DNA of 45,778 nucleotides from Candidatus Enterenecus merdae (GCA_018716385.1 DVJZ01000009.1:1-45778), one strand, 5' to 3'; positions 9,891 through 18,006 are shown, numbered from the stretch's first letter. Notes: a model not told the origin generated them from the sequence alone. Numbers and translations: made by a program.

Positions 9891-11292
9891 CCCGCGCCTC
9901 TCCCCCTTCCGCGGGCTCCAGCGCCCGCACATAGTTTTTGAAGGCTTTGCCCCGCTGGGCAAAGTTTTCGAACTGGTCAAAGGAAGCACTGGCCGGAGAG
10001 AGCAACACCGCGTCCCCCGGCCGGGCCAACTCGCTCGCCCGGGCCACCGCCGCTTCCAGCGTATCGCACCGGACGATCTCCGGCCGGCCAGGCTGGTAGT
10101 CTGGGGCAGCCTGGGTGGCTGCCTGGATCTTGTCGGCGGTCTGACCTGTGAGGATTAAAACCTTTACATGATTTACAATTTCTGGGCCAAGCGCGTCATA
10201 GGACAGGTTCTTGTCATACCCTCCGGCCAGGAGGATCACAGGGGCAGAAAAGCAGCGCAGCCCCGCGATGGTCCGGGTTGGGCTAGAGGCGATGGAGTCG
10301 TTGTACCAGCGCACCCCTGCCCGCTCCCGCACCAGCTCGATGCGGTGCTCCACCCCGGGAAAGCGCCGGGCAAAGTCCTGGATGGTCTGGCTGGACACCA
10401 GCCCCTCCACCGCGGCGATGGCCGCCAGGTAGTTTTCCAGGTTGTGGACCCCGGGCAGCAGGATGTCCGAGGCAGCCATCACCGGGTGCCCGCTGCTAAA
10501 AATCATCCCATCCCGCAGGCACACCCCGCCCTCCAGCGTCCGCTGCCGGCTAAACAGGGTGACCCGCCCCTTGGCCTGCTGGGCAAAGGAGGCGGTGAGG
10601 GGCTGGTCGGCGTTGAGCACCAGCCGGTCCCGGTCCTCCTGATAGGCGAAGATGTTCCGCTTGGCCTGGACGTACTCCTCCATGTCCCGGTGTACATCCA
10701 AGTGGTTGGGGGACAGGTTGGTGATGACCGCCACGCTGGGGCTTTGGTGCATGGTCAGCAGCTGGAAGGAGGACAGCTCCAGCACCACATAAGCGTCCGG
10801 CGGGATCTGGTCCACCTCCCCCAGGAGGGGGTGGCCGATGTTGCCTCCCACGAAGGTATGGTAGCCGGCGGCCTGAAGCAGACCGGCAATGATGGTGGTG
10901 GTGGTGGTTTTGCCGTCAGAGCCTGTCACGGCGATGACCTGGCAGGGGCATAGCTCCAAAAAAGCCTCCATCTCCGAGGTGAGCTGCGCCCCCCGCTCCA
11001 CCGCCCGGGCCAGCTGGGGCACGTCAGGGCGCAGGCCGGGGGTGCGGAAGATCACATCCGCCCCGTCCAGGCCATCCAGGTAGTCCGCCCCCAACCGAGC
11101 TTCCAGCCCCTGGGCTTCCCAGCGCTCGATCAGGCCGTGAAACTGCTCCCGCTCCCGCCGGTCGCAGGCCAGCACAGACACGCCCCCTTCCAGCAAGCGT
11201 TGGATCAGCGGGGTGTTGGAGACGCCGATGCCCACCACGGCAACCCGCTTGCCCTGCAGCGTTCGGATGAATTCCTGCAAGATTGACTGCAT
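9877..11292 (-). CDS. murD: UDP-N-acetylmuramoyl-L-alanine--D-glutamate ligase
   Basis: 471 residues, slightly longer than typical MurD (about 450). It adds D-Glu to UDP-MurNAc-L-Ala in the cytoplasm during peptidoglycan synthesis. An N-terminal Rossmann-like UDP domain (KRVAVVGIGVSN, 15-26) is followed by the Mur ligase ATP loop VTGSDGKTTTTT (122-133), the ELSSFQL motif (about 163), NLSPNHLDVH, and the C-terminal domain (YNDSIASSPT, ILLAGGYDKN). ATG 11292 follows GGGAGG at 11 bases. Further in-frame codons upstream lie in the promoter region and are not used. It is driven by the promoter at 11369-11397 and heads the long minus-strand run. Confidence 0.96.
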   Translation of the reverse strand: MQSILQEFIRTLQGKRVAVVGIGVSNTPLIQRLLEGGVSVLACDRREREQFHGLIERWEAQGLEARLGADYLDGLDGADVIFRTPGLRPDVPQLARAVERGAQLTSEMEAFLELCPCQVIAVTGSDGKTTTTTIIAGLLQAAGYHTFVGGNIGHPLLGEVDQIPPDAYVVLELSSFQLLTMHQSPSVAVITNLSPNHLDVHRDMEEYVQAKRNIFAYQEDRDRLVLNADQPLTASFAQQAKGRVTLFSRQRTLEGGVCLRDGMIFSSGHPVMAASDILLPGVHNLENYLAAIAAVEGLVSSQTIQDFARRFPGVEHRIELVRERAGVRWYNDSIASSPTRTIAGLRCFSAPVILLAGGYDKNLSYDALGPEIVNHVKVLILTGQTADKIQAATQAAPDYQPGRPEIVRCDTLEAAVARASELARPGDAVLLSPASASFDQFENFAQRGKAFKNYVRALEPAEGGEARDGQL

Positions 11293-11368
11293 GGATCGCA
11301 ATGCCTCCCACAATGGTTTTCCAAAAAATACGGGCCGGCCGGAGCACGGTCCCCAAGTCTGAACCCAT

Positions 11369-11397
11369 ATTATACCGCAACAAGTCTCATTTGACAA
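11369..11397 (-). promoter_or_regulatory. sigma-A promoter of murD
   Basis: Minus strand TTGTCA (11397-11392), 17-base spacer, TATAAT (11374-11369): one mismatch from consensus. Predicted start near 11362, giving a leader of about 70 bases to murD. Its -35 overlaps the rnpB -35 on the other strand. Confidence 0.8.
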
Positions 11398-11419
11398 TCA
11401 CCCAAAGTTGAAGTACAAT
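11391..11419 (+). promoter_or_regulatory. sigma-A promoter of rnpB
   Basis: TTGACA (11391-11396), 17-base spacer, TACAAT (11414-11419), one mismatch from consensus in total. The expected start, about 11425, coincides with the 5' end of RNase P RNA helix P1. Confidence 0.9.
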
Positions 11420-11424
11420 CGTCT

Positions 11425-11815
11425 CGCGAGTAAGCTGGACAGCCGCGTGGGCAGGCCGAAAGGCCGCCTATGAGGAAAGTCCGGGCTCCACAGGGCAAGG
11501 ATAACGGGTAACGCCCGCCGAAGGCGACTTCAGGAAAAGTGCAACAGAGATATACCGCCTCGCCCCCCTGGGGGAGCAGGCGCAGGGCGCCTCTGGCGCA
11601 CGCGCCCACGAGGCAAGGGTGGAAAGGCGGAGATAAGCGCCCGCCCGATGACTGGGAACTGCTCATCGCTGTAAACTCTATCCGGAGCAACACCGTGGTA
11701 ACGCGTCAAGGCCGGCCCGGCCGCGTTTTGGAGGTGGCTAGAACGTATCGGCAACGGTGCGTCAAGATAGATGGCTGTCTTAAAAGACAGAACCCGGCTT
11801 ACAGGCTTGCTCGCT
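11425..11815 (+). ncRNA. rnpB: RNase P RNA, class A
   Basis: The catalytic RNA of RNase P, which matures tRNA 5' ends. Recognised by the conserved blocks GAGGAAAGTCCGGGCTCCA (CR I region, about 11472-11490), GGGTAACGCCCG, AAAGTGCAACAGAGA (CR II), GGTGGAAAGGCGGAGATAAG (CR III region) and CGGAGCAACACCGTGGTAA. P1 closes perfectly with one G-U: GCGAGTAAGC (11426-11435) with GCTTGCTCGC (11805-11814). The length of about 390 bases and the layout fit the ancestral class A type rather than the Bacillus class B type. Its own promoter and terminator flank it. Open frames running through it are not genes. Confidence 0.97.
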
Positions 11816-11817
11816 GG

Positions 11818-11850
11818 AAAGGCCCTGTCCCTTTGTGGGACAGGGCCTTT
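11818..11850 (+). terminator. Terminator hairpin of rnpB
   Basis: A 14-bp perfect stem (11818-11831 with 11837-11850) with a five-base loop, starting three bases after helix P1. Only TTTCC follows, so the T tract is weak. Confidence 0.75.
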
Positions 11851-11892
11851 CCCCTGCCTGCTGGAGCTCTGGCTTGATTTTCCCACTTTCCC

Positions 11893-11921
11893 TTGCCTTC
11901 CATCCCCTTCTTCGATATAAT
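11893..11921 (+). promoter_or_regulatory. sigma-A promoter of the pyr operon
   Basis: TTGCCT (11893-11898), 17-base spacer, perfect TATAAT (11916-11921). The leader to pyrC is only about 28 bases, too short for a PyrR-type attenuator. Confidence 0.8.
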
Positions 11922-11954
11922 AGTTTCAAATCGAACAGTTTGCGGAGGTGTCTC

Positions 11955-13229
11955 ATGGGGTTGCTGATCAAGGGAGGCCGGGTGATCGACCCGGCCAGCG
12001 GTTTTGATCAAACCGTCGATCTGAGGATCGAAAACGGCCGGATCACAGGCCTCGGCCCCGGACTGGACAGCCCAGGGGCGCAGGTGATCTCCGCTGCGGG
12101 AATGGTGGTGGCCCCCGGGCTGGTGGACCTGCACGTCCACCTGCGGGAGCCGGGATTTGAGGAGAAGGAGACGGTGGCCACCGGCTGCGCCGCCGCGGCC
12201 CGGGGCGGCGTGACCACGCTGGTGGCCATGCCCAACACCCGTCCAGCTGCAGACTGTCCCGAGGTAATTGCCCTGGTGCGGGAAAAGGCGGAACCCACCG
12301 GCGTGCGGGTGCTGCCCGCCGGTGCGGTGAGCGTGGGACAGCGGGGCCAGGCGCTCACCGACTTTGCCGCTCTGCGCCGGGCCGGGGCCCCCGCGGTCAC
12401 CGACGACGGGATGCCCATCCAGAACCAGGCCCTGCTGCGCCAGGCCCTGCGGGCGGCTAAGGCCGCCGGCCTGCCCCTGCTGGACCACTGCGAGGACCGG
12501 GACCTGGTGGGCAACTACGCGCTCAACGAGGGGGAGGTGTCCCAGGCGTTGGGCCTGCCCGGCCGCCCGGCCATTGCCGAGGAGCTTCAGGTCATGCGGG
12601 ACGCCATGCTGGCTGAGGAGACCGGGGCCCATGTTCACATCTGCCACATTTCCACCGGCAAAGCGGTGGACATCGTGCGCCAGGCCAAGGCCAGGGGGGT
12701 AAGCATCACCTGTGAGACCTGTCCCCACTACTTCCTGCTCACCCAGCAGGAGGTGCTGCGCCAGGGAGCCATGGCCCGGGTCAACCCTCCCCTGCGCACC
12801 CCAGAGGACCGGCAGGCCATCCTGGACGGGCTGGCCGACGGCACCATTGACGCCATTGTCACCGACCATGCCCCCCACTGCCAGCAGGAGAAGGACAGGC
12901 CTCTGCCCCAAGCGCCCAGCGGCATGGTGGGGCTGGAGATCTCCCTGGCCCTGTCCCTCACCGCCCTGTACCACACCGGGCTGCTCCCTCTCTCCCGTGT
13001 GATCGGTCTGATGAGCGCCTCCCCTGCCGCCGTCCTGGGCCTGGACGCCGGGCGGCTGGAAGTGGGAGGCCGGGCCGACGTGGTGATCTTTGACCCGGAA
13101 GAGCGCTGGACGGTGGATCGGGAGCGCTTTGCCTCCAAGGGGCGCAACACCCCCTTCCACGGCTTCCCTGTCCAGGGCCGGGTGAAGTACACCATTTCCC
13201 AAGGAACCATCATCTACCAGGAGGGCTGA
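11955..13229 (+). CDS. pyrC: dihydroorotase
   Basis: 424 residues, typical for the Firmicutes class I enzyme. It cyclises N-carbamoyl-L-aspartate to dihydroorotate. Zinc ligands are visible as H60 and H62 in DLHVHLREPG, histidines in LLDHCEDRDL and HICHISTG, and the catalytic Asp of IVTDHAPH (about residue 303). ATG 11955 has GGAGGTG four bases upstream, and the longer open frame begins inside the rnpB terminator. First gene of the operon, two bases from pyrF. The other pathway genes (carAB, pyrB, pyrE) are not in this window. Confidence 0.97.
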   Translation: MGLLIKGGRVIDPASGFDQTVDLRIENGRITGLGPGLDSPGAQVISAAGMVVAPGLVDLHVHLREPGFEEKETVATGCAAAARGGVTTLVAMPNTRPAADCPEVIALVREKAEPTGVRVLPAGAVSVGQRGQALTDFAALRRAGAPAVTDDGMPIQNQALLRQALRAAKAAGLPLLDHCEDRDLVGNYALNEGEVSQALGLPGRPAIAEELQVMRDAMLAEETGAHVHICHISTGKAVDIVRQAKARGVSITCETCPHYFLLTQQEVLRQGAMARVNPPLRTPEDRQAILDGLADGTIDAIVTDHAPHCQQEKDRPLPQAPSGMVGLEISLALSLTALYHTGLLPLSRVIGLMSASPAAVLGLDAGRLEVGGRADVVIFDPEERWTVDRERFASKGRNTPFHGFPVQGRVKYTISQGTIIYQEG

Positions 13230-13231
13230 CC

Positions 13232-14155
13232 ATGTCGTTTGACCTGCTTCAGGAGAAAATCAGGGAGAAGAAGAATCCCACGGTGGCCGGGCTGGACACC
13301 CGGATCGAATACGTGCCCGCCCACATCCGGGAAAAGAGCTTCCGGGAACATGGAGAAACCCTGATGGGAGCCGCGGACGCCGTCTGGGAATTCAACCGGG
13401 GACTGATCGACGCGCTGGCCGACCTCGTCCCCGCCGTCAAGCCCCAGGCGGCCTATTATGAGAACCTGGGCTGGCCCGGCATGGCCATGCTGGAAAAGAC
13501 CATCCGCTATGCCAAGGAGCAGGGCCTATATGTCATCGCGGACATCAAGCGGGGGGACATCGGCAGCACCGCCCAAGCCTATGCCGAAGCCTGGCTGGGG
13601 ACCACCCGGGTGGGTGGAACGGACTGCCCCGTATTTGACGCCCACTGCGTCACCCTGAACGGCTACATGGGCTCGGACGCCATCCAGCCCTTCCTGGACC
13701 AATGCGTGGCCCAGGGAAAGGCCGCCTTCGTGCTGGCCAAGACTTCCAACCCCTCCAGCGTGGAGCTGCAAGACCTGGTGGCCGGCGACCGTCTGCTCTA
13801 CGCAGCCATGGGCGAGCTCATTGAGCGCTGGGGGCGGGGCACCGCCGGGACATACGGCTACCAGGCCCTTGGGGCTGTGGTGGGGGCCACCCACCCCTCG
13901 GTGCTCAAGCAGCTGCGCCGCAAGTTGGAGCGCACCTTCTTCCTGGTGCCTGGCTATGGCGCCCAGGGGGGGACGGCCGCCGATGTGCGCCATGCCTTTG
14001 ACGAGCTGGGCCGGGGGGCCATCGTCAACGCCTCCCGCTCCATCCTGTGCGCCTGGCAGAAGACGGGCAAGGATGGCCTGGACTACCAGGACGCCGCCCG
14101 GGCCGCCGCCATCCAGATGCGGGAGGAACTGAAGGCCCATATCACCATCTTATGA
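13232..14155 (+). CDS. pyrF: orotidine 5'-phosphate decarboxylase (type 2)
   Basis: 307 residues, the longer type 2 form (about 300) rather than the 230-residue type. It decarboxylates OMP to UMP, the last step of the pathway. The catalytic Asp-Lys-Asp array is in VIADIKRGDIG (D104, K106, D109); VAGLDTR (18-24) and VPGYGAQGG near residue 240 complete the phosphate and base sites. ATG 13232 follows the pyrC stop by two bases, with GGAGGG inside the pyrC end. Confidence 0.96.
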   Translation: MSFDLLQEKIREKKNPTVAGLDTRIEYVPAHIREKSFREHGETLMGAADAVWEFNRGLIDALADLVPAVKPQAAYYENLGWPGMAMLEKTIRYAKEQGLYVIADIKRGDIGSTAQAYAEAWLGTTRVGGTDCPVFDAHCVTLNGYMGSDAIQPFLDQCVAQGKAAFVLAKTSNPSSVELQDLVAGDRLLYAAMGELIERWGRGTAGTYGYQALGAVVGATHPSVLKQLRRKLERTFFLVPGYGAQGGTAADVRHAFDELGRGAIVNASRSILCAWQKTGKDGLDYQDAARAAAIQMREELKAHITIL

Positions 14156-14178
14156 CGGTTAGATCAGGAGGGATTCTT

Positions 14179-14658
14179 ATGCGTAAGCGACAGCCATGTG
14201 TGTTCTGCGGATCCGGCCCGGATGGAATTTTCCCGCTCCAGGAACTCTTTTGTGGCGGCGTCCCCCAGCCTACCTGCAAGCGCTGCCTGCAGCGCCTGGA
14301 GCGGGTCAGCGAGGAGAAGCGTTGTGCTCTGGCCCTGGCCTCTGGCCGGGCGGCGGAGCCGGAGACGCTCCGGCGGTATTTGGAGCGGATGGATGAAGGG
14401 GGCTCCGGCCTGACCTGCCTGCGCTGCGGGGGCGAACTCTGGCGTTACCAGGCGGGGCCTGGCTCTGACGAGGAGACCTGTCTGCAGTTCGCCCCGCCCG
14501 GATCCGGCCCGATGGCCCACCGCATGGTGTCCGGGAAGGTGAAGGTGGAGCTGCAATACTGCCGGCAATGCGGGCATATGGAATTTTTCCACCGGGGATA
14601 CCTGGAGCAGAAAGCGGTAGATGACAGTTTTGGGGATGGTGCGAATGCAAATACTTGA
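14179..14658 (+). CDS. zinc-ribbon-like protein of unknown function within the pyr operon
   Basis: 159 residues, not recognised. It has four Cys-pair motifs: CVFCG (residues 7-11), CKRC (about 35), CLRCGG (about 81) and CRQCGH (about 132). These are enough for two four-Cys metal sites, one per half of the protein. The middle is Arg/Glu-rich and helical (LERVSEEKRCALALASG). No signal peptide or membrane helix is seen. The start ATG 14179 has AGGAGGG six bases upstream; an in-frame ATG overlapping the pyrF stop is a weaker option. The end overlaps pyrK by 14 bases, so it is translated with the pathway genes. A metal- or nucleic-acid-binding role is only inferred from the cysteines. Confidence 0.75.
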   Translation: MRKRQPCVFCGSGPDGIFPLQELFCGGVPQPTCKRCLQRLERVSEEKRCALALASGRAAEPETLRRYLERMDEGGSGLTCLRCGGELWRYQAGPGSDEETCLQFAPPGSGPMAHRMVSGKVKVELQYCRQCGHMEFFHRGYLEQKAVDDSFGDGANANT

Positions 14659-15424
14659 GCGCCAATGCAAGGTGCTGGAGCTGACCCAGCTGGGCTGCGG
14701 CGACTGGACCATGACGCTGGAGAGCCAAGGCCTGGCGGAACAGGTGGCCGCGCCGGGGCAGTTTCTCCATCTCAAATGCGGCCCTGGCCAACTGCTGCGC
14801 CGGCCCATCTCCATCTGTAACTGGTCGGCCCGGCGAGACCTGATCCGCCTGGTCTTCTCGGTGCGGGGGGAGGGCACCGCTTGGCTGGCCCAGCGCCAGG
14901 TGGGGGAAAGCCTGGACGTCTTGGGCCCACTGGGAAACGGCTTTTCCATGGAGTCGGGGGCATCCTACCTGCTGGTGGGAGGCGGCATCGGAACCCCTCC
15001 CCTGCTGGGCTGCGCGGTCCAGGGCAGCGGGATGTGTACCGCCGTGCTGGGGTTTCGCTCCGCCCGCCAGGCCATGCTGCTGGAGGAGTTCGGCCAGGCC
15101 TGTCCCGGTGGGGTGCGCCTTGCCACCGACGACGGCTCGTTGGGCCACCACGGCTTTGTGGATGCCCTGGTGGCCCAGGAGCTGGAGTCCCACCCCGGCC
15201 GCTACGCCGGTGTGCTGGCCTGCGGGCCCAAGCCCATGCTCCGGGCGGTCGCCGCGGTCTGCGCCCGGTATGAGGTGGACTGTCAAGTCTCTTTAGAAGA
15301 GCGCATGGGCTGCGGCGTAGGGGCGTGCCTGGTGTGCGCCTGCCCCACCGTAGACGGGGGCTATGCCCATGTATGTAAGGATGGCCCCGTCTTTCCCGCA
15401 CAGGAGGTGGATTGGAATGCATGA
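14645..15424 (+). CDS. pyrK: dihydroorotate dehydrogenase electron transfer subunit
   Basis: 259 residues. PyrK carries FAD and a [2Fe-2S] cluster and passes electrons from dihydroorotate on PyrD to NAD+. The FAD motif LRRPISICN (about residue 53), the NAD-binding GGGIGTPPLL (about 115) and the cluster cysteines (ERMGCGVGACLVCACP ... HVCKDGPVF, about 220-247) are all present. ATG 14645 is preceded by GGGGAT; two in-frame ATGs just upstream lack a ribosome site. It overlaps the gene before it by 14 bases and pyrD by eight, a coupled arrangement expected for a hetero-complex. Confidence 0.96.
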   Translation: MQILERQCKVLELTQLGCGDWTMTLESQGLAEQVAAPGQFLHLKCGPGQLLRRPISICNWSARRDLIRLVFSVRGEGTAWLAQRQVGESLDVLGPLGNGFSMESGASYLLVGGGIGTPPLLGCAVQGSGMCTAVLGFRSARQAMLLEEFGQACPGGVRLATDDGSLGHHGFVDALVAQELESHPGRYAGVLACGPKPMLRAVAAVCARYEVDCQVSLEERMGCGVGACLVCACPTVDGGYAHVCKDGPVFPAQEVDWNA

Positions 15425-16334
15425 GCCCTCTATGGCGGTCAAACTGGCCGGGGTGGAGTTGAAAAACCCTGTGGTAGCCGCCTCCGGAACCTTTGGCTTT
15501 GGCCGGGAGTACAGCCAATTCTACGACCTATCCGAGCTGGGGGCCATCTGTGTCAAAGGGCTAACCGCCGCCCCCCGGAAGGGCAACCCGCCCCCCCGCA
15601 TTGCTGAGACTCCCATGGGTATTCTGAATAGTGTTGGGCTGCAAAACCCGGGGATAGACGCCTTTCTCGCACAAGAACTTCCCTTCCTGCGTCGGTACGA
15701 TGTGAAGGTGATCGCCAACCTCTCCGGCGACACGCCGGAGGAGTACGGCCAGATGTGCGAAAAACTCTCCCAGGCGGGGGTGGATCTCATCGAACTGAAC
15801 ATCTCCTGCCCCAACGTCAAGGCGGGCGGCCTGGCCTACGGCACCCGCCCCGACCTGGCCGCCGAGGTCACCCGGGTGGCCAAGGCCCACGCGGGGGCCA
15901 CGCCGGTGATGGTCAAGCTTTCCCCCAACGTCACCGATGTGGTGGCCATTGCCCAGGCGGTGGCCGACGCGGGGGCGGACGCCCTGTCTCTGATCAATAC
16001 CCTGTTAGGAATGCGCATTGACGTTGCCTCCCGGCGGCCCATCCTGCGCCGGAACACCGGGGGCCTGTCCGGCCCGGCGGTCCTGCCGGTGGCGGTGCGC
16101 ATGGTGTGGGAGGTGTCCCGGGTGGGGCTACCCATCCTGGGCATGGGTGGAGTGTCCGACGGGGACTCCGCCGCCCAGCTCATGCTGGCTGGGGCCAGCG
16201 CCGTAGCGGTTGGCACCGCCTGCCTGGCCGCTCCCTACGCCCCCCTTCAGGTGCGGGACGGGCTGCGGGACATCGCCGCCCGTCAGGGCCTGTCCAGCGT
16301 GGCCCAGCTCACCGGCGCCATTCAGCCTTGGTAA
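15417..16334 (+). CDS. pyrD: dihydroorotate dehydrogenase, class 1B catalytic subunit
   Basis: 305 residues. FMN enzyme oxidising dihydroorotate to orotate, working with PyrK. Class 1B is shown by the catalytic cysteine C131 in ELNISCPNVKAGG (Cys, not Ser) and by the adjacent pyrK. Other motifs are AASGTFGFG (21-29), NSVGLQNPG (71-79) and GMGGVSDGDSA near residue 240. ATG 15417 follows AGGAGG by nine bases and overlaps the pyrK stop. Confidence 0.97.
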   Translation: MHEPSMAVKLAGVELKNPVVAASGTFGFGREYSQFYDLSELGAICVKGLTAAPRKGNPPPRIAETPMGILNSVGLQNPGIDAFLAQELPFLRRYDVKVIANLSGDTPEEYGQMCEKLSQAGVDLIELNISCPNVKAGGLAYGTRPDLAAEVTRVAKAHAGATPVMVKLSPNVTDVVAIAQAVADAGADALSLINTLLGMRIDVASRRPILRRNTGGLSGPAVLPVAVRMVWEVSRVGLPILGMGGVSDGDSAAQLMLAGASAVAVGTACLAAPYAPLQVRDGLRDIAARQGLSSVAQLTGAIQPW

Positions 16335-16361
16335 CCCATCGGAAAGAAGCGATATGAACTT

Positions 16362-17522
16362 ATGACCACCGTATATCTCATCCGTCACGCCCAGGCAGAG
16401 GGCAACCTCTACCGCCGCTGCCACGGCTGGTACAACGGCCTGATCACCCCAAAAGGGTATGAGCAGATTGAGGCGCTGGCTAAGCGCTTTCAGGACATTC
16501 CCATTGACGCGGTCTACTCCAGCGACCTGTACCGCACCATGACCACCGCCCGGGCCATCCTGCGCAGTCGTCCCCTCTCCCTGCGGGTGGACCCCCAGCT
16601 GCGGGAGATCGGCGGAGGCTGCTGGGAGGATCACACTTGGGGAGAACTGATGCGCCAGGACCGAGAGGGGATGCTGGCCTTCCTGCGCTGTGATCCCAGT
16701 TGGCACGTCCCGGGCAGCGAGACCTATCCAGAGCTTCAGCGCCGCATTCACGCCGCCGTGGAGGGGATTGCCGACAGCCATCCCGGCCAGACGGTGGCAG
16801 TGTTTACCCACGGCAGCGCCATCCGCTCTGCCCTGGCCGGCTGGCTGGGGATGCCTCTGGAGCGTATGGGGGAGCTGCCCCTGGGGGACAACACCAGCGT
16901 GGCCAAGCTGGAATTTGAGGCCGGATCCTGCCGGGTCTGCTTCTATAACGACGCGGAGCATTTGGGCCCTCTGGCTGGCCGCCCCAACCGGGGGGACGGC
17001 TCGGGGGATGCCAAGGCCCGGGACCTGGCCGCCTCCTCCCTCTACTTTCTGCCCCTGCGCTTACCCGAGCAAGAGCAGCTCTACCGCTCGGCCCGGCAAG
17101 AGGGGTGGCTGGCCAGCCACGGAACACTGGACCACTTCGACCCAGAGCCCTTCCTGGCCACCGCACGGCAGAGCCAGATCCGGGATCCCGGAAGCGTTCT
17201 GCTGGCCATGGCCGGCCAGACGGTGGCAGGTATCCTCCAGCTGGATTTCCAGCAGCAGGCCCAGCAGCAGATCGGACGTGTCCCCTTCCTCTATGTCACA
17301 CCCGAGTGCCGCGGCCAAGGGCTGGGCACCCAGATGCTGGGCCAGGCCATCTCCGTCTTTCGCGGCTTAGGCCGACGGCGCATCCGCCTGCGGTGCGCCC
17401 CGGAGAATGAACGGGCCCGGCGCTTCTACCTCAGCCACGGTTTTTCCAGGGTGGGCCAGGAGCCGGGCGGGCTGGGCCAGCTGGACACCATGGAGAAATA
17501 TATCGGCTCGGTGCTAGGATAG
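16362..17522 (+). CDS. histidine phosphatase - GNAT acetyltransferase fusion
   Basis: 386 residues, two domains. Residues 1-205 are a histidine phosphatase of the phosphoglycerate-mutase/cobC type with every catalytic residue: R8-H9 (LIRHAQ), R58 (SSDLYRT), E82 (LREIGGG) and H150 (FTHGS). After a linker with RPNRGDGSGD, residues about 220-386 form a GNAT domain with the acetyl-CoA loop PECRGQGLGTQML and RRFYLSHGF. A phosphatase and an acetyltransferase in one chain suggests action on one metabolite, but the substrate is unknown. ATG 16362 is 28 bases after pyrD and has only a distant GGAAAGAAG upstream. Last gene of the operon. Confidence 0.88.
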   Translation: MTTVYLIRHAQAEGNLYRRCHGWYNGLITPKGYEQIEALAKRFQDIPIDAVYSSDLYRTMTTARAILRSRPLSLRVDPQLREIGGGCWEDHTWGELMRQDREGMLAFLRCDPSWHVPGSETYPELQRRIHAAVEGIADSHPGQTVAVFTHGSAIRSALAGWLGMPLERMGELPLGDNTSVAKLEFEAGSCRVCFYNDAEHLGPLAGRPNRGDGSGDAKARDLAASSLYFLPLRLPEQEQLYRSARQEGWLASHGTLDHFDPEPFLATARQSQIRDPGSVLLAMAGQTVAGILQLDFQQQAQQQIGRVPFLYVTPECRGQGLGTQMLGQAISVFRGLGRRRIRLRCAPENERARRFYLSHGFSRVGQEPGGLGQLDTMEKYIGSVLG

Positions 17523-17533
17523 AGCCATTGAAA

Positions 17534-17571
17534 AGACAGACCGGCAGGGAGACTTCCCTACCGGTCTTTCC
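17534..17571. terminator. Bidirectional terminator, pyr operon / lipoprotein
   Basis: Stem AGACCGG-C-AGGGA (17538-17550) with TCCCT-A-CCGGTCT (17555-17567), one C/A mismatch and a four-base loop. TTTC follows on plus and TTTT on minus. It lies between convergent genes. Confidence 0.85.
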
Positions 17572-17573
17572 CA

Positions 17574-17993
17574 TTATTGAAGGGCGCGCTTGGCCCCGTC
17601 GGCTGCCCGGCCTACTGCATCTCCGGCGTCCTCAGCCGCTCGGCCCACCGCATCCCCGGCGTCTTCGGCCGCGTCTCCAGCCCCTTCGATCAGGTCGCCC
17701 GCCGCGTCACCCAGATCGTCCAGCGGGGTGTCGCCGCTGGACTGGGCGCTGTGGTCTGGGCTGGCGTCAGGTTGGCCGTCGTTGTTTGTGTCATTGGTCC
17801 CCCCTGCCCCGCCGCCCTCCATCGCGTCGTTGGTCACACTGGACTGGGGCTGATCACTCACGTGCAGCGAGGCGCTGGCGCTGGGATCAACGCGGAGAGA
17901 GCTGCTCTCTCCGGCCTGGTCCCCGCCGCATCCAGCCAGCAGCAAGGCTGTCAAAACAGCTGCCGGCAGCACGGTCAGATGTCTGCGTTTCAT
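17574..17993 (-). CDS. hypothetical lipoprotein with AEDAGDAVGRA repeats
   Basis: 139 residues, family not recognised. Signal peptide with lipobox LLLAGC (C22), then a low-complexity acidic linker rich in Ser, Gly, Asp and Asn, including a DTNNDGQPD segment. The C-terminus is an Ala/Gly/Asp helix with the 11-residue unit AEDAGDAVGRA twice and degenerate copies either side, reflected as 33-bp repeats in the DNA. Such helices resemble LEA-like or apolipoprotein-type amphipathic segments. ATG 17993 with AGGAGG at six bases is clear; the upstream frame is leader. It shares a 170-base divergent control region with rubrerythrin. Confidence 0.75.
   Translation of the reverse strand: MKRRHLTVLPAAVLTALLLAGCGGDQAGESSSLRVDPSASASLHVSDQPQSSVTNDAMEGGGAGGTNDTNNDGQPDASPDHSAQSSGDTPLDDLGDAAGDLIEGAGDAAEDAGDAVGRAAEDAGDAVGRAADGAKRALQ
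17590..17665 (-). repeat. 33-bp tandem repeat in the lipoprotein gene
   Basis: Two adjacent 33-bp units encode AEDAGDAVGRA twice, with a few third-position differences and a degenerate partial unit on each side. This is an in-frame coding repeat that could change copy number without a frameshift. Boundaries are approximate. Confidence 0.6.
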
Positions 17994-18006
17994 GGCTATC
18001 CTCCTT

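Noticed and set aside
11530-11886. open frames across rnpB
   Set aside because: The region is fully explained by RNase P RNA and its terminator.
11922-11954. PyrR attenuator or pyrimidine leader before pyrC
   Set aside because: The leader is about 28 bases, with no anti-antiterminator structure.
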